Positions 1 through 5,893 are shown, counted from the first letter of the stretch. The stretch is 6,144 nt of DNA from Paludibacteraceae bacterium (GCA_017402895.1 JAFPLG010000089.1:1-6144), one strand, 5' to 3'. Notes: a model not told the origin generated them from the sequence alone. Numbers and translations are program-made.

Positions 1-916
1 CATCAATGACTTCGAGAACGATCTGTGCACGACGGGCTGCCTCGAGACTGCGCTCGATACCGAGTTGTTCCAGATGGTCATCTGTATGATGAATACCGGC
101 GGTATCTACCAATCGGAACAGAACGCCATCGATGAGGAGGGTGTCCTCGACCGTATCGCGGGTGGTGCCGCTGATGTCGCTCACGATAGCCCGCTCCTCG
201 CCCAGCAGGGCATTCAGCAGTGTGGACTTACCGGCATTCGGTGCGCCCACGATAGCCACGGGGATACCATGGCGGATGGCATTGCCGGTGCGGAAGGAGT
301 CGGTGAGCGAACGGAGCGTATCAACTATCTCATCGGCCAGGCTACGCAGTTGGTCTCGGTCGGCAAACTCCAATTCCTCATGATCGGCGAAGTCGAGTTC
401 GAGTTCGAGCAGCGATGTGAGATGAAGCAGGCGGTCGCGCAACTGGGCTATCCGTGAGGACACACTACCGCGCAACTGACTGAGCGCCAGGTCTTTCTCG
501 GCACGCGACTGAGAAGCTATCAGGTCAGCCACCGCCTCGGCTCGCGTCAGGTCCATCTTACCGGAGAGAAAGGCGCGCTGGGTGAACTCGCCCGGACGAG
601 CCATACGGCAACCGGCATCAACCAGCCATCGGAGCATCTCCTGCTGGATATAGAGACTGCCGTGGCAAGCTATCTCCACGACATCTTCTCCGGTATAGGA
701 ATGGGGGGCGCGAAAGACGGTGAGCAGCACCTCGTCGAGCAGCTCATCGCCGCGACGAATCGTGCCGTGCAGCACCGAATAAGCAGGCGCCTCGAGAAGC
801 GGGCGTCGGCCCACGAAGAGCGAGTTGACAACAGCCAGGGCCCGGGGACCACTGACGCGCAGGACGGCTATTCCGCCCTGACCATAGGCTGTAGATATCG
901 CACAAATCGTGTCCAT
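1..916 (-). CDS. mnmE: tRNA modification GTPase MnmE (TrmE), 3' end outside the window
   Basis: MnmE works with MnmG to install the 5-carboxymethylaminomethyl group on wobble U34 of certain tRNAs, in the cytoplasm, using a formyl-folate-binding N-terminal domain and a potassium-dependent GTPase. Reading from the ATG at 916-914 gives 305 codons with no stop up to the left edge. Residues 1-6 are MDTICA, the usual MnmE opening. PGEFTQRAF begins at residue 108 at the end of the folate-binding domain. An all-helical stretch follows, then the GTPase: GAPNAGKS (G1/P-loop) at 224-231, GTTRDT (G2) at 250-255 and DTAG (G3) at 271-274. These positions match those in the well-studied E. coli protein. The missing part should hold G4 and the C-terminal cysteine motif. 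The start is fixed by the conserved N-terminus; no Shine-Dalgarno site is present, as is normal in Bacteroidota. It is transcribed divergently from the leucine-rich-repeat gene. Identification is firm. Confidence 0.97.
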   Translation of the reverse strand, partial: MDTICAISTAYGQGGIAVLRVSGPRALAVVNSLFVGRRPLLEAPAYSVLHGTIRRGDELLDEVLLTVFRAPHSYTGEDVVEIACHGSLYIQQEMLRWLVDAGCRMARPGEFTQRAFLSGKMDLTRAEAVADLIASQSRAEKDLALSQLRGSVSSRIAQLRDRLLHLTSLLELELDFADHEELEFADRDQLRSLADEIVDTLRSLTDSFRTGNAIRHGIPVAIVGAPNAGKSTLLNALLGEERAIVSDISGTTRDTVEDTLLIDGVLFRLVDTAGIHHTDDHLEQLGIERSLEAARRAQIVLEVID

Positions 917-942
917 GGGTTCGTTCTCACCAAAAACGACTA

Positions 943-974
943 CAAAATTACGCTTTTTTTTGCATATATGCAAA
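943..974 (-). promoter_or_regulatory. Bacteroidota-type promoter for mnmE
   Basis: Read on the minus strand, TTTG (974-971) is followed by a 20-base spacer and then TAATTTTG (950-943). This fits the known Bacteroidota primary-sigma consensus (TTTG at -33, TAnnTTTG at -7). Transcription would begin a few bases further, leaving a leader of roughly 20 bases before the mnmE ATG at 916. The -33 box lies inside the palindrome shared with the divergent promoter. Confidence 0.8.
959..974. repeat. Promoter palindrome, copy 1 (TTTGCATATATGCAAA)
   Basis: A perfect 16-base inverted repeat centred between two divergent promoters. Its two ends are the -33 TTTG boxes of the mnmE and leucine-rich-repeat promoters. 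Its 14-base core (960-973) recurs exactly at 3771-3784, and the 21 bases from 960 to 980 are identical to 3771-3791. It may simply be a favourable double -33 element, or it may also be an operator for a dimeric regulator; the sequence alone does not decide. Confidence 0.85.
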
Positions 975-990
975 TTTTTTCATACCTTTG
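959..990 (+). promoter_or_regulatory. Bacteroidota-type promoter for the leucine-rich-repeat / lipoprotein operon
   Basis: TTTG (959-962), a 20-base spacer, then TACCTTTG (983-990), a full match to TAnnTTTG. The predicted start of transcription is in the mid 990s, so the leader before the ATG at 1016 is only about 20 bases. Confidence 0.85.
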
Positions 991-1015
991 CACGATTTTT
1001 GATGCGAATTAGGGT

Positions 1016-1975
1016 ATGAGACGACTGCTACATAGGATCGCCAGGATGACCACGACCGTGGTGCTCATCATGACATGCGTTCTCTCGGCAGAAGCCAAGA
1101 AGCCCCGACCAGTGGAGGACTTCACAAGCGGCGGGCTGGCCTATCATATCCTGCGTCAGGCGCCGGAAGGGATTGTAGAAGTGGCGGCACCATCGGCAGA
1201 GATCGGTGCATACTGCGGGGAGATAAGGATTCCGGATTCGGTGCAACTGGGTAAAGAGACGTATGCCGTAGTAGCCATAGGGGATGCGGCCTTCAAGGGC
1301 GCTACGGGACTCGAATCGATCCGGATGGGCGAGAACATACGCAGCATAGGGGCGTATGCTTTCTCGGGTTGCAGCAGCTTGCAAACCGTCGTGCTGCCGA
1401 AGAAGATACAGGCCATACGCGTAGGTGCTTTCAGCCACTGTACGGCACTCGACTCCATCGCACTGCCGGAAGGGCTGCGGACGATAGAACACGGACTGAT
1501 GAGTCACTGCACGGCGTTGCATACGGTAGTGCTGCCCAAGTCGGCCATAGAGATAGGTGCTCAGGCATTCGCCTACTGCGGCAAACTGAAGACCGTTGTG
1601 CTGCCGGAGCAGCTGCACGTGATAGGCAACGAAGCGTTCTACGAATGCAAGGCACTGGAGCATATCGTGTGGCCGGAACGAATCGCGCGTATAGGCACGC
1701 GCACGTTCAGTAATTGTATATCGCTACGCGAGGCGGAACTGCCGAACGGACTGCGTGTGCTGGGAGAGTCGGCCTTTGAGGGATGCAGCCAGATGCGCAC
1801 GGCAAGACTGGGCAGCGGACTGGCCGAGATGGGAGATGCGGTGTTCAGGAATTGCTACCAGCTAGAACTGCTGCGAATAGCCCCGGAGTGCAAGAAGGTG
1901 ATGCGCCGTTCGCAGTTCGGAGGATGCAATCAGTTACAGATTGAAGTAGAAGAATTGAAAATTGAAAATTTATGA
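1016..1975 (+). CDS. Secreted BspA-type leucine-rich-repeat (LRR_5) protein
   Basis: A 319-residue exported protein made mostly of leucine-rich repeats of the BspA/Treponema type, a family found on bacterial surfaces and linked in some members to binding host or matrix proteins. Residues 1-27 form a signal peptide (basic start, hydrophobic MTTTVVLIMTCVLS, then AEA before KK), so signal peptidase I probably cuts after A27. Residues 88 onward hold about ten units of 23 residues following IGxxAFxxCxxLxxVxLPxxLxx, starting near 88, 111, 134, 157, 180, 203, 226, 249, 272 and 296; most have a Cys or Gly at the loop position and the last two are degenerate. There is no recognisable C-terminal sorting domain or anchor, so the protein may be periplasmic or released. 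ATG 1016 suits the promoter; M11 (1046) would give a more compact signal peptide and is an alternative start. The next gene follows after 10 bases, suggesting an operon. The ligand is unknown. Confidence 0.85.
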   Translation: MRRLLHRIARMTTTVVLIMTCVLSAEAKKPRPVEDFTSGGLAYHILRQAPEGIVEVAAPSAEIGAYCGEIRIPDSVQLGKETYAVVAIGDAAFKGATGLESIRMGENIRSIGAYAFSGCSSLQTVVLPKKIQAIRVGAFSHCTALDSIALPEGLRTIEHGLMSHCTALHTVVLPKSAIEIGAQAFAYCGKLKTVVLPEQLHVIGNEAFYECKALEHIVWPERIARIGTRTFSNCISLREAELPNGLRVLGESAFEGCSQMRTARLGSGLAEMGDAVFRNCYQLELLRIAPECKKVMRRSQFGGCNQLQIEVEELKIENL

Positions 1976-1985
1976 ACTTAAATTT

Positions 1986-2264
1986 ATGAAAAAACGTTTT
2001 TTGACAGGAATGAATCTGCTGTTGGGTGCAGCGAGTTTGGCACTCGTTGGATGTCACAGCCAGAAGGCGACCAGCAGCAAGGCAGACCACGGCAAAGTGG
2101 TGGCTAAGTACGGCGTACCGGTGATGAAGACCGACACCATGCCGTCGCAAGCAGACACCATCCAGGCTGAGCCCACGGATACTATCATGCCGGCAGAAGC
2201 TCCTGGTCGTCCGGCAGGCGGCAAGATACTGGTGAAGTACGGTGTACCACCGACGCGGCTCTAG
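1986..2264 (+). CDS. Small lipoprotein with duplicated KYGVP motif
   Basis: A 92-residue predicted lipoprotein of unknown function. The signal peptide runs from MKKRF through a hydrophobic stretch to the lipobox LVGC, with lipidated Cys at residue 23. The mature part is about 70 residues, low in complexity and rich in T, P, D and A. It contains two related segments, GKVVAKYGVP (36-45) and GKILVKYGVP (79-88), the second almost at the C-terminus, separated by a DTMP/DTI-rich spacer. An in-frame ATG at 1962 would add eight residues (MKIYELKF) that overlap the end of the upstream gene and spoil the signal peptide, so 1986 is preferred. I recall short Bacteroidales lipoproteins with YGVP or YGxP motifs, including radical-SAM-associated ones, but no radical SAM gene is visible here and the link is from memory. 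It is probably co-transcribed with the leucine-rich-repeat gene and ends 36 bases before a hairpin terminator. Confidence 0.8.
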   Translation: MKKRFLTGMNLLLGAASLALVGCHSQKATSSKADHGKVVAKYGVPVMKTDTMPSQADTIQAEPTDTIMPAEAPGRPAGGKILVKYGVPPTRL

Positions 2265-2300
2265 CCGTCGGCGGCAGGCTAATGGCTAATAGCATACAAT

Positions 2301-2338
2301 AAGCCCGACACGAGTGTGCCGGGCTTGTTGTTTTGTTT
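2301..2338. terminator. Hairpin terminator between convergent genes
   Basis: AAGCCCGACAC and GTGCCGGGCTT pair around a GAGT loop (2301-2326), with one A-C mismatch between a 7-pair outer stem and a 3-pair inner stem. On the plus strand it is followed by the T-rich GTTGTTTTGTTT, as expected for intrinsic termination of the 1016-2264 operon. On the minus strand it sits 11 bases past the DUF4301 stop, but the following bases (ATTGTATG) are less T-rich, so termination in that direction is probably weaker. Confidence 0.75.
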
Positions 2339-3677
2339 AGCGGTGTTGGTCGCGGAGCAGGTCGTTGACTTCCTTAACCGGATTGAAGGTGGAGACGGGC
2401 ACTTCGACGAAGATGGTGTTCCACTTGGCCATCGCGCCGTTCCACAGGCCCGGCAACTCGAGTGCCAACAGGTCCTTGCCATCCTTCGACTTATGCGAGA
2501 TAAAGCCCGTAGCCGGATCGACATAGTCGGGCAGGTTGAACGGACGTCCCTCGTAGTCGCGGGTAGCGCAGACCAGATCCACCGGATTGAAGTGGGTGGA
2601 TTGTGCCATGAGCGACGGGTCGCTGATCTGGCTGGACTCGAGAATCTGGTAGGAGATAGAGCCGTCGGCATCGCGAACCAAGAACGGTCCGCCACCGGGT
2701 TCGCCGGTATTCTTCACTACGCCGCACACGCGGATAGGACGATTGAGTTTCTGACGCTCCTCATCGCTGAGGTTCGGATCCTGGAGCGCCTGGAACACAC
2801 GTTTCTGCTCGGTGACGAGTACGCCGGCCAGGATTTGCTTGTAGCGGATCGTATCCTTCTTGAGTCGGTCAGGCACGACGTTGTCGATATTCTTGATAAA
2901 GATCACGTCGGCATCCTGCTGGTTGAGATTCTGGATGAGTGCACCGTGTCCGCCCGGGCGGAAGAGCAATTTACCATCAGCGGTGCGGAAGGGTGTTCCG
3001 TCGGGATTTCCGGCCAGTGTGTCGGTGGACGGCAGTTGTTCGGAGAAGGTGATATCATACTTGACGCCATACTTGTTCTCATATTCCGTCAGGTGCTCAG
3101 CAATATGCTGGCGGAAGAGGGGCAAATGCTCATGGGAAACAGTGAAATGGAGGTGTACTTTGCCCTGGCTGGCCGCGTACTGCGCACCCTCTACGAGATG
3201 CTCCAACGCGGGCGTACGTGCGCCGTCGCGATACTTATGGAAGAGGAGCAGGCCCTTGGGCAGCTGACCATAGTGCATATCCTCGAGCAGGTAGCGCACA
3301 GCCTCCTGTCCCTTCTTGCCCTCAAGTTGCGGACCGAAAGCAAACTCCGACTGGTGGGCCAGGAAGATACGGATAGCCTCGGTTTCCTCACCGTTCTCAA
3401 GGTACTCGAAGAGTTTCTTGAACATACGACTGGCGGCGCCGGAAGCGGGCACAAACTTCAGGATCTTGTGTCCCTCGGCCAGATAGTCTTGCCAAGCCTG
3501 GATATACTGCTCTTGCTCCTCTTTCTTAGGAGCGAGGATGCCGTTCTTGACGGAAGCGGGAGCTACGATGTCGAGGGGCGGGAAACCGGTGCGGAAAGCA
3601 TCGAGTTGGGCTTGCGCCTGTTCAACCGTGATGCCACGAGCCTCTAATTGGCTCAGATCTGATGACGAAAAATTCAT
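2337..3677 (-). CDS. DUF4301 family protein, resembling sugar-nucleotide pyrophosphorylases
   Basis: A 446-residue soluble protein with no signal peptide or membrane segment, recognised as the DUF4301 family, which is common in Bacteroidota and lacks an assigned reaction. Several segments occur in the order seen in UDP-sugar pyrophosphorylases: KFVPASGAASRM (74-85) where those enzymes have the glycine-rich nucleotide loop, FTVSHEH (178-184), RPGGHGAL (240-247) resembling the P-x-GNGG loop, IFIKNIDNV (259-267) resembling the VDN segment near the metal-binding site, GVVKNTGEPGGGPF (319-332), and QILESSQI (344-351) resembling VVEYSEI. A role in activating a sugar phosphate is therefore a reasonable guess, not an established fact. 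The conserved-looking THFNPVDLVC at 361-370 may be a family signature. The ATG at 3677-3675 lies behind a strong promoter match. It is divergent from the lipid kinase and convergent with the lipoprotein operon, so it is probably monocistronic. Confidence 0.85.
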   Translation of the reverse strand: MNFSSSDLSQLEARGITVEQAQAQLDAFRTGFPPLDIVAPASVKNGILAPKKEEQEQYIQAWQDYLAEGHKILKFVPASGAASRMFKKLFEYLENGEETEAIRIFLAHQSEFAFGPQLEGKKGQEAVRYLLEDMHYGQLPKGLLLFHKYRDGARTPALEHLVEGAQYAASQGKVHLHFTVSHEHLPLFRQHIAEHLTEYENKYGVKYDITFSEQLPSTDTLAGNPDGTPFRTADGKLLFRPGGHGALIQNLNQQDADVIFIKNIDNVVPDRLKKDTIRYKQILAGVLVTEQKRVFQALQDPNLSDEERQKLNRPIRVCGVVKNTGEPGGGPFLVRDADGSISYQILESSQISDPSLMAQSTHFNPVDLVCATRDYEGRPFNLPDYVDPATGFISHKSKDGKDLLALELPGLWNGAMAKWNTIFVEVPVSTFNPVKEVNDLLRDQHR

Positions 3678-3753
3678 GGTTAATATCGCTTTAAGGGGTT
3701 ATTAAATATGCGCAAAACACGTGTATATCGGACATTTTGACCCGATTTTGGTG

Positions 3754-3785
3754 CAAAAGTACAAAAATTCTTGCATATATGCAAA
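3754..3785 (-). promoter_or_regulatory. Bacteroidota-type promoter for the DUF4301 gene
   Basis: On the minus strand, TTTG (3785-3782), a 20-base spacer, then TACTTTTG (3761-3754), a full match to TAnnTTTG. The predicted leader is about 70 bases long before the ATG at 3677, clearly longer than those of the other three promoters here; I saw no obvious structured element in it. Confidence 0.8.
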
Positions 3786-3801
3786 TTTTTTTATAATTTT
3801 G
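3770..3801 (+). promoter_or_regulatory. Bacteroidota-type promoter for the lipid kinase gene
   Basis: CTTG (3770-3773, one mismatch to TTTG), a 20-base spacer, then TAATTTTG (3794-3801). The predicted start of transcription, around 3805-3810, lies upstream of ATG 3822 but downstream of 3771, which rules out a start codon at the 5' end of the open frame. Confidence 0.8.
3771..3784. repeat. Promoter palindrome, copy 2 (TTGCATATATGCAA)
   Basis: A perfect 14-base inverted repeat, identical to the core of the copy at 960-973. The outward-facing -7 elements lie exactly 9 bases from each end (3762-3770 and 3785-3793), the same geometry as at copy 1. It supplies both -33 boxes for the DUF4301 and lipid kinase promoters. 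Confidence 0.85.
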
Positions 3802-3821
3802 CGCCCGATAAAATTAGAACG

Positions 3822-4703
3822 ATGAAAAATATAGCTTTTCTTATCAACCCTATATCGGGTACGCAGAACAAGCGCAAGTTGCCCAAGCTGATCCGCGAGA
3901 CGCTGGACCACGAGCAGTGGCTGGAGAACATCGTCTTCACTGAGCGCCAGGGTCATGCCGAAGAGTTGGCCCATCAGTTTGCGGAGATGGGTTTTGACGC
4001 GGTAGTGGCCGTAGGCGGTGACGGCACGGTGAACGAGGTGGCTCGCGGACTACGGGACACGAACACAGCGATGGGCATACTGCCGATGGGTAGTGGCAAC
4101 GGCTTTGCACGCCACCTGGACATACCGGTGAGGACCAATCGCGCGATAGAGATGCTCAATCACTCGGAACCCATCAGCGTAGACTACGGACTGGCCAACG
4201 AGCGGCTGTTTGTAAGCACGTGTGGCACGGGTTTTGATGCACTCATAGCAGACCAGTTTGCAGGTTCGACCAAGCGCGGGTTTGCAACGTATCTGCAGAA
4301 CGTGCTGAAGGACGTGCTGCGTTATCGTCCGGAGACCTACCACCTGCGGGGCGACGGCATCGACGTGACGCACAAAGCCTTTCTGATGACCTTTGCCAAT
4401 GCCAGCCAGTGGGGCTACGAAGCCTATATCGCTCCTAAGGCCAGCGTGCAGGACGGCAAGATGGATATATGCATCATGAGCAGCAGTGCGCTGCTGGGAG
4501 CACCGGGACTGGCGCTGAGGCTGTTTACCAAGTCGATAGACAACAGCCTGTTTATGGACACGATTCGTGCCCGAGAGGTATGGGTAGAGCGCGAGACGGC
4601 TTCGGCCTTCCATATCGATGGCGACCCGGTGGAGATGGAGAAAGACATACATATAAAAATCGTTCAGGACGGACTGAAAGTGCTGGTTGAGAAACGATTC
4701 TGA
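3822..4703 (+). CDS. Diacylglycerol kinase family lipid kinase (YegS/BmrU type)
   Basis: A 293-residue cytoplasmic or membrane-associated kinase with the DAGK catalytic fold, expected to phosphorylate a lipid such as diacylglycerol using ATP. Family motifs are all present in order: NPISG at 9-13, the nucleotide-binding VGGDGTVNEV at 64-73, GSGNGFARHL at 90-99, GTGFDA at 135-140, the C-terminal beta-domain segment APKASVQDGKMDI at 204-216, and HIDGDPV at 264-270. The length is typical. The open frame extends upstream to 3771, but that part overlaps the promoter, and the conserved N-terminus starts at the ATG at 3822. The substrate is not fixed by sequence: in bacteria this fold includes diacylglycerol, phosphatidylglycerol and long-chain-base kinases. 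Because Bacteroidales make sphingolipids, a sphingoid-base or ceramide substrate is a real alternative, offered here as speculation. No clear terminator follows. Confidence 0.93.
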   Translation: MKNIAFLINPISGTQNKRKLPKLIRETLDHEQWLENIVFTERQGHAEELAHQFAEMGFDAVVAVGGDGTVNEVARGLRDTNTAMGILPMGSGNGFARHLDIPVRTNRAIEMLNHSEPISVDYGLANERLFVSTCGTGFDALIADQFAGSTKRGFATYLQNVLKDVLRYRPETYHLRGDGIDVTHKAFLMTFANASQWGYEAYIAPKASVQDGKMDICIMSSSALLGAPGLALRLFTKSIDNSLFMDTIRAREVWVERETASAFHIDGDPVEMEKDIHIKIVQDGLKVLVEKRF

Positions 4704-4741
4704 CAAAAAGTTCATTCACCACACAAAAGGACTGAGTCGAT

Positions 4742-4763
4742 ACATAGTCGAGACATAGTCGAG
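4742..4763 (+). repeat. Tandem 11-base direct repeat
   Basis: ACATAGTCGAG occurs twice in tandem (4742-4752, 4753-4763), preceded by a partial copy (GAGTCGAT at 4734-4741). It lies in the 151-base gap between the lipid kinase and the next lipoprotein gene. It could be an operator-like repeat or the product of slippage; no function can be assigned. Confidence 0.7.
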
Positions 4764-4787
4764 ACTACATCGTATCCCACCCCAACC

Positions 4788-4801
4788 TATAATATATTAT
4801 A
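4788..4801. repeat. AT-only palindrome upstream of the lipoprotein gene
   Basis: TATAATATATTATA is a perfect 14-base inverted repeat inside a run of A and T (4788-4810) that ends 44 bases before the ATG at 4855. The only -7-like match nearby is TGATTTTG (4814-4821), which breaks the TA of TAnnTTTG and has no TTTG 20 bases upstream, so this gene either has a weak or regulated promoter or is read through from upstream. Confidence 0.55.
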
Positions 4802-4854
4802 TATATTATTCCGTGATTTTGAAAAAAATACTTGATGGAATTTCCTGAATAAGG

Positions 4855-5853
4855 ATGAAGAAGATAATTTACATAGTGATGCTATCGGTTCTTCTCTCCG
4901 CTTGCGGAGTGAAGAAAGGGTATGTTGTCGGAGACTATGGCAAACAGCCTCTATGTGGAGAGGTTGTAGGTCCGATAGAATCCGCAGACAGTTCGTTGGC
5001 TGGGAGATCGACCTTAGGGCTGTGGTGGCAGAGAGACAGTCTGCAGATCACGCTCAGCCAAGGTCGTCGACTAAAAGCCGCACGCACAAAAGGCGACACG
5101 CTTTATCTGTACGAAACGCAACGAGACATGATGGATGTCACCACACGGCAATACACCATATATATACCGCAACAAGAGTTGTATATCATAAAATACAACG
5201 ACTCACTTGTTTATCCCATCATGCCTGCCGCAAAGAGGTGCGAGTATCCGTTGGAAATAAAGAGTATGGGAAGAAAGAACATAGATGGAGACCGAGAGAA
5301 AAAAAAAGAGCGGATTGAAGAAGAACAGAAGAAACAAGAACCATACAAGGGAGGCGGAGTGATGAATGTATCATCATTTCCACTAGAACTTTGGGAAGGG
5401 AGATATCATTTCAATGCTGGAGCATATCAATTAGGCTCCGATTGTAAATGCAAAACAGATTCTTTTAACGTTTTAGTGCTTCATATTGACGGAACTTGGC
5501 AACGATATAAGAATAACACGCTGAAAAATTGTGGTATCATGCGGAAGGGCTGGCATCCTGTGTGCTATGAACTAGAAAATTATGATCACAGAACTGTTTT
5601 ATTTCTCGACACAACATCTATTGCCGGACATATTATAAGTTTAAAAGAAGATAAACGACGATGGAAGGAAAATATTGCGTACCAACATAATGAATATCGA
5701 TGGGTCGGAAAAGGGAATGTTTATTACGATTTTGTGTTTATTCAGGTGCATTCAGTCAATCAAGATAATATAATGACACCATACTTTTGGGGCACATATA
5801 CAGGGAACATAATGCTTGAAGGAAGTAGATGCGGGTGGCAACGAATAAAGTGA
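4855..5853 (+). CDS. Uncharacterised lipoprotein with composition break
   Basis: A 332-residue predicted lipoprotein that I do not recognise. The signal peptide MKKIIYIVMLSVLLSAC has the lipobox LSAC with lipidated Cys17. No acidic export signal follows the cysteine (GVKK instead), so surface exposure is not indicated. The mature protein has two parts. Residues 18-135 are probably beta-rich (alternating stretches such as DTLYLYE and RQYTIYIPQQELYIIKY). A highly charged linker at about 142-165 (DREKKKERIEEEQKK) leads to residues 170-332, with many aromatic residues and five cysteines (197, 199, 226, 237, 326) that could form disulfides in the periplasm. Base composition drops from 35 GC of 60 at 5041-5100 to 21 of 60 at 5461-5520, so the halves may have different origins. 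An A9 run lies at 5299-5307. The ATG at 4855 is chosen because it gives a complete signal peptide. It is followed after 40 bases by the next gene, probably in one operon. Confidence 0.8.
   Translation: MKKIIYIVMLSVLLSACGVKKGYVVGDYGKQPLCGEVVGPIESADSSLAGRSTLGLWWQRDSLQITLSQGRRLKAARTKGDTLYLYETQRDMMDVTTRQYTIYIPQQELYIIKYNDSLVYPIMPAAKRCEYPLEIKSMGRKNIDGDREKKKERIEEEQKKQEPYKGGGVMNVSSFPLELWEGRYHFNAGAYQLGSDCKCKTDSFNVLVLHIDGTWQRYKNNTLKNCGIMRKGWHPVCYELENYDHRTVLFLDTTSIAGHIISLKEDKRRWKENIAYQHNEYRWVGKGNVYYDFVFIQVHSVNQDNIMTPYFWGTYTGNIMLEGSRCGWQRIK
5299..5307 (+). repeat. A9 homopolymer inside the lipoprotein gene
   Basis: Nine consecutive A bases encode the Lys-rich linker near residues 149-151. Runs of this length are prone to replication or transcription slippage. 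A one-base change would soon hit a stop (the neighbouring frame ends at 5318), removing the C-terminal half. It may be a switch, or a place where sequencing error could matter. Confidence 0.6.
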
Positions 5854-5893
5854 AATATAAAAATACTAGCAAATAATCAACAACGAAAGTAAT

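Noticed and set aside
65..457. Plus-strand open frames opposite mnmE, and another at 662-1012
   Set aside because: MnmE on the minus strand explains this region fully with conserved motifs in the right places; the 662-1012 frame also runs through the divergent promoter.
1028..1663. A 211-codon minus-strand frame opposite the leucine-rich-repeat gene
   Set aside because: Its periodicity only mirrors the 23-residue repeats of the plus-strand gene; it has no promoter or independent motif.
2277..2290. Tandem GGCTAAT repeat after the small lipoprotein gene
   Set aside because: Only two 7-base copies just past a stop codon; likely chance, with no sign of an attachment site or mobile-element end.
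2316..3647. A 443-codon open frame on the plus strand opposite the DUF4301 gene
   Set aside because: It is a shadow of the minus-strand gene: no recognisable domains, no promoter or clear start context, and its beginning overlaps the terminator T-tract. The minus-strand frame has a promoter and a coherent family match.
3771..3821. An N-terminal extension of the lipid kinase starting at 3771
   Set aside because: The added residues are encoded by the promoter palindrome and -7 element, upstream of the predicted transcript start, and the family N-terminus begins at 3822.
4050..4715. A 221-codon minus-strand frame opposite the lipid kinase gene
   Set aside because: It lies almost wholly antisense to a gene with complete family motifs, and its translation is rich in His, Arg and Val as expected for reverse-strand shadows.
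4756..4767. TAGTC-GA-GACTA inverted repeat as a possible terminator for the lipid kinase gene
   Set aside because: A 5-pair stem with a 2-base loop is not a stable hairpin, and no T-run follows.
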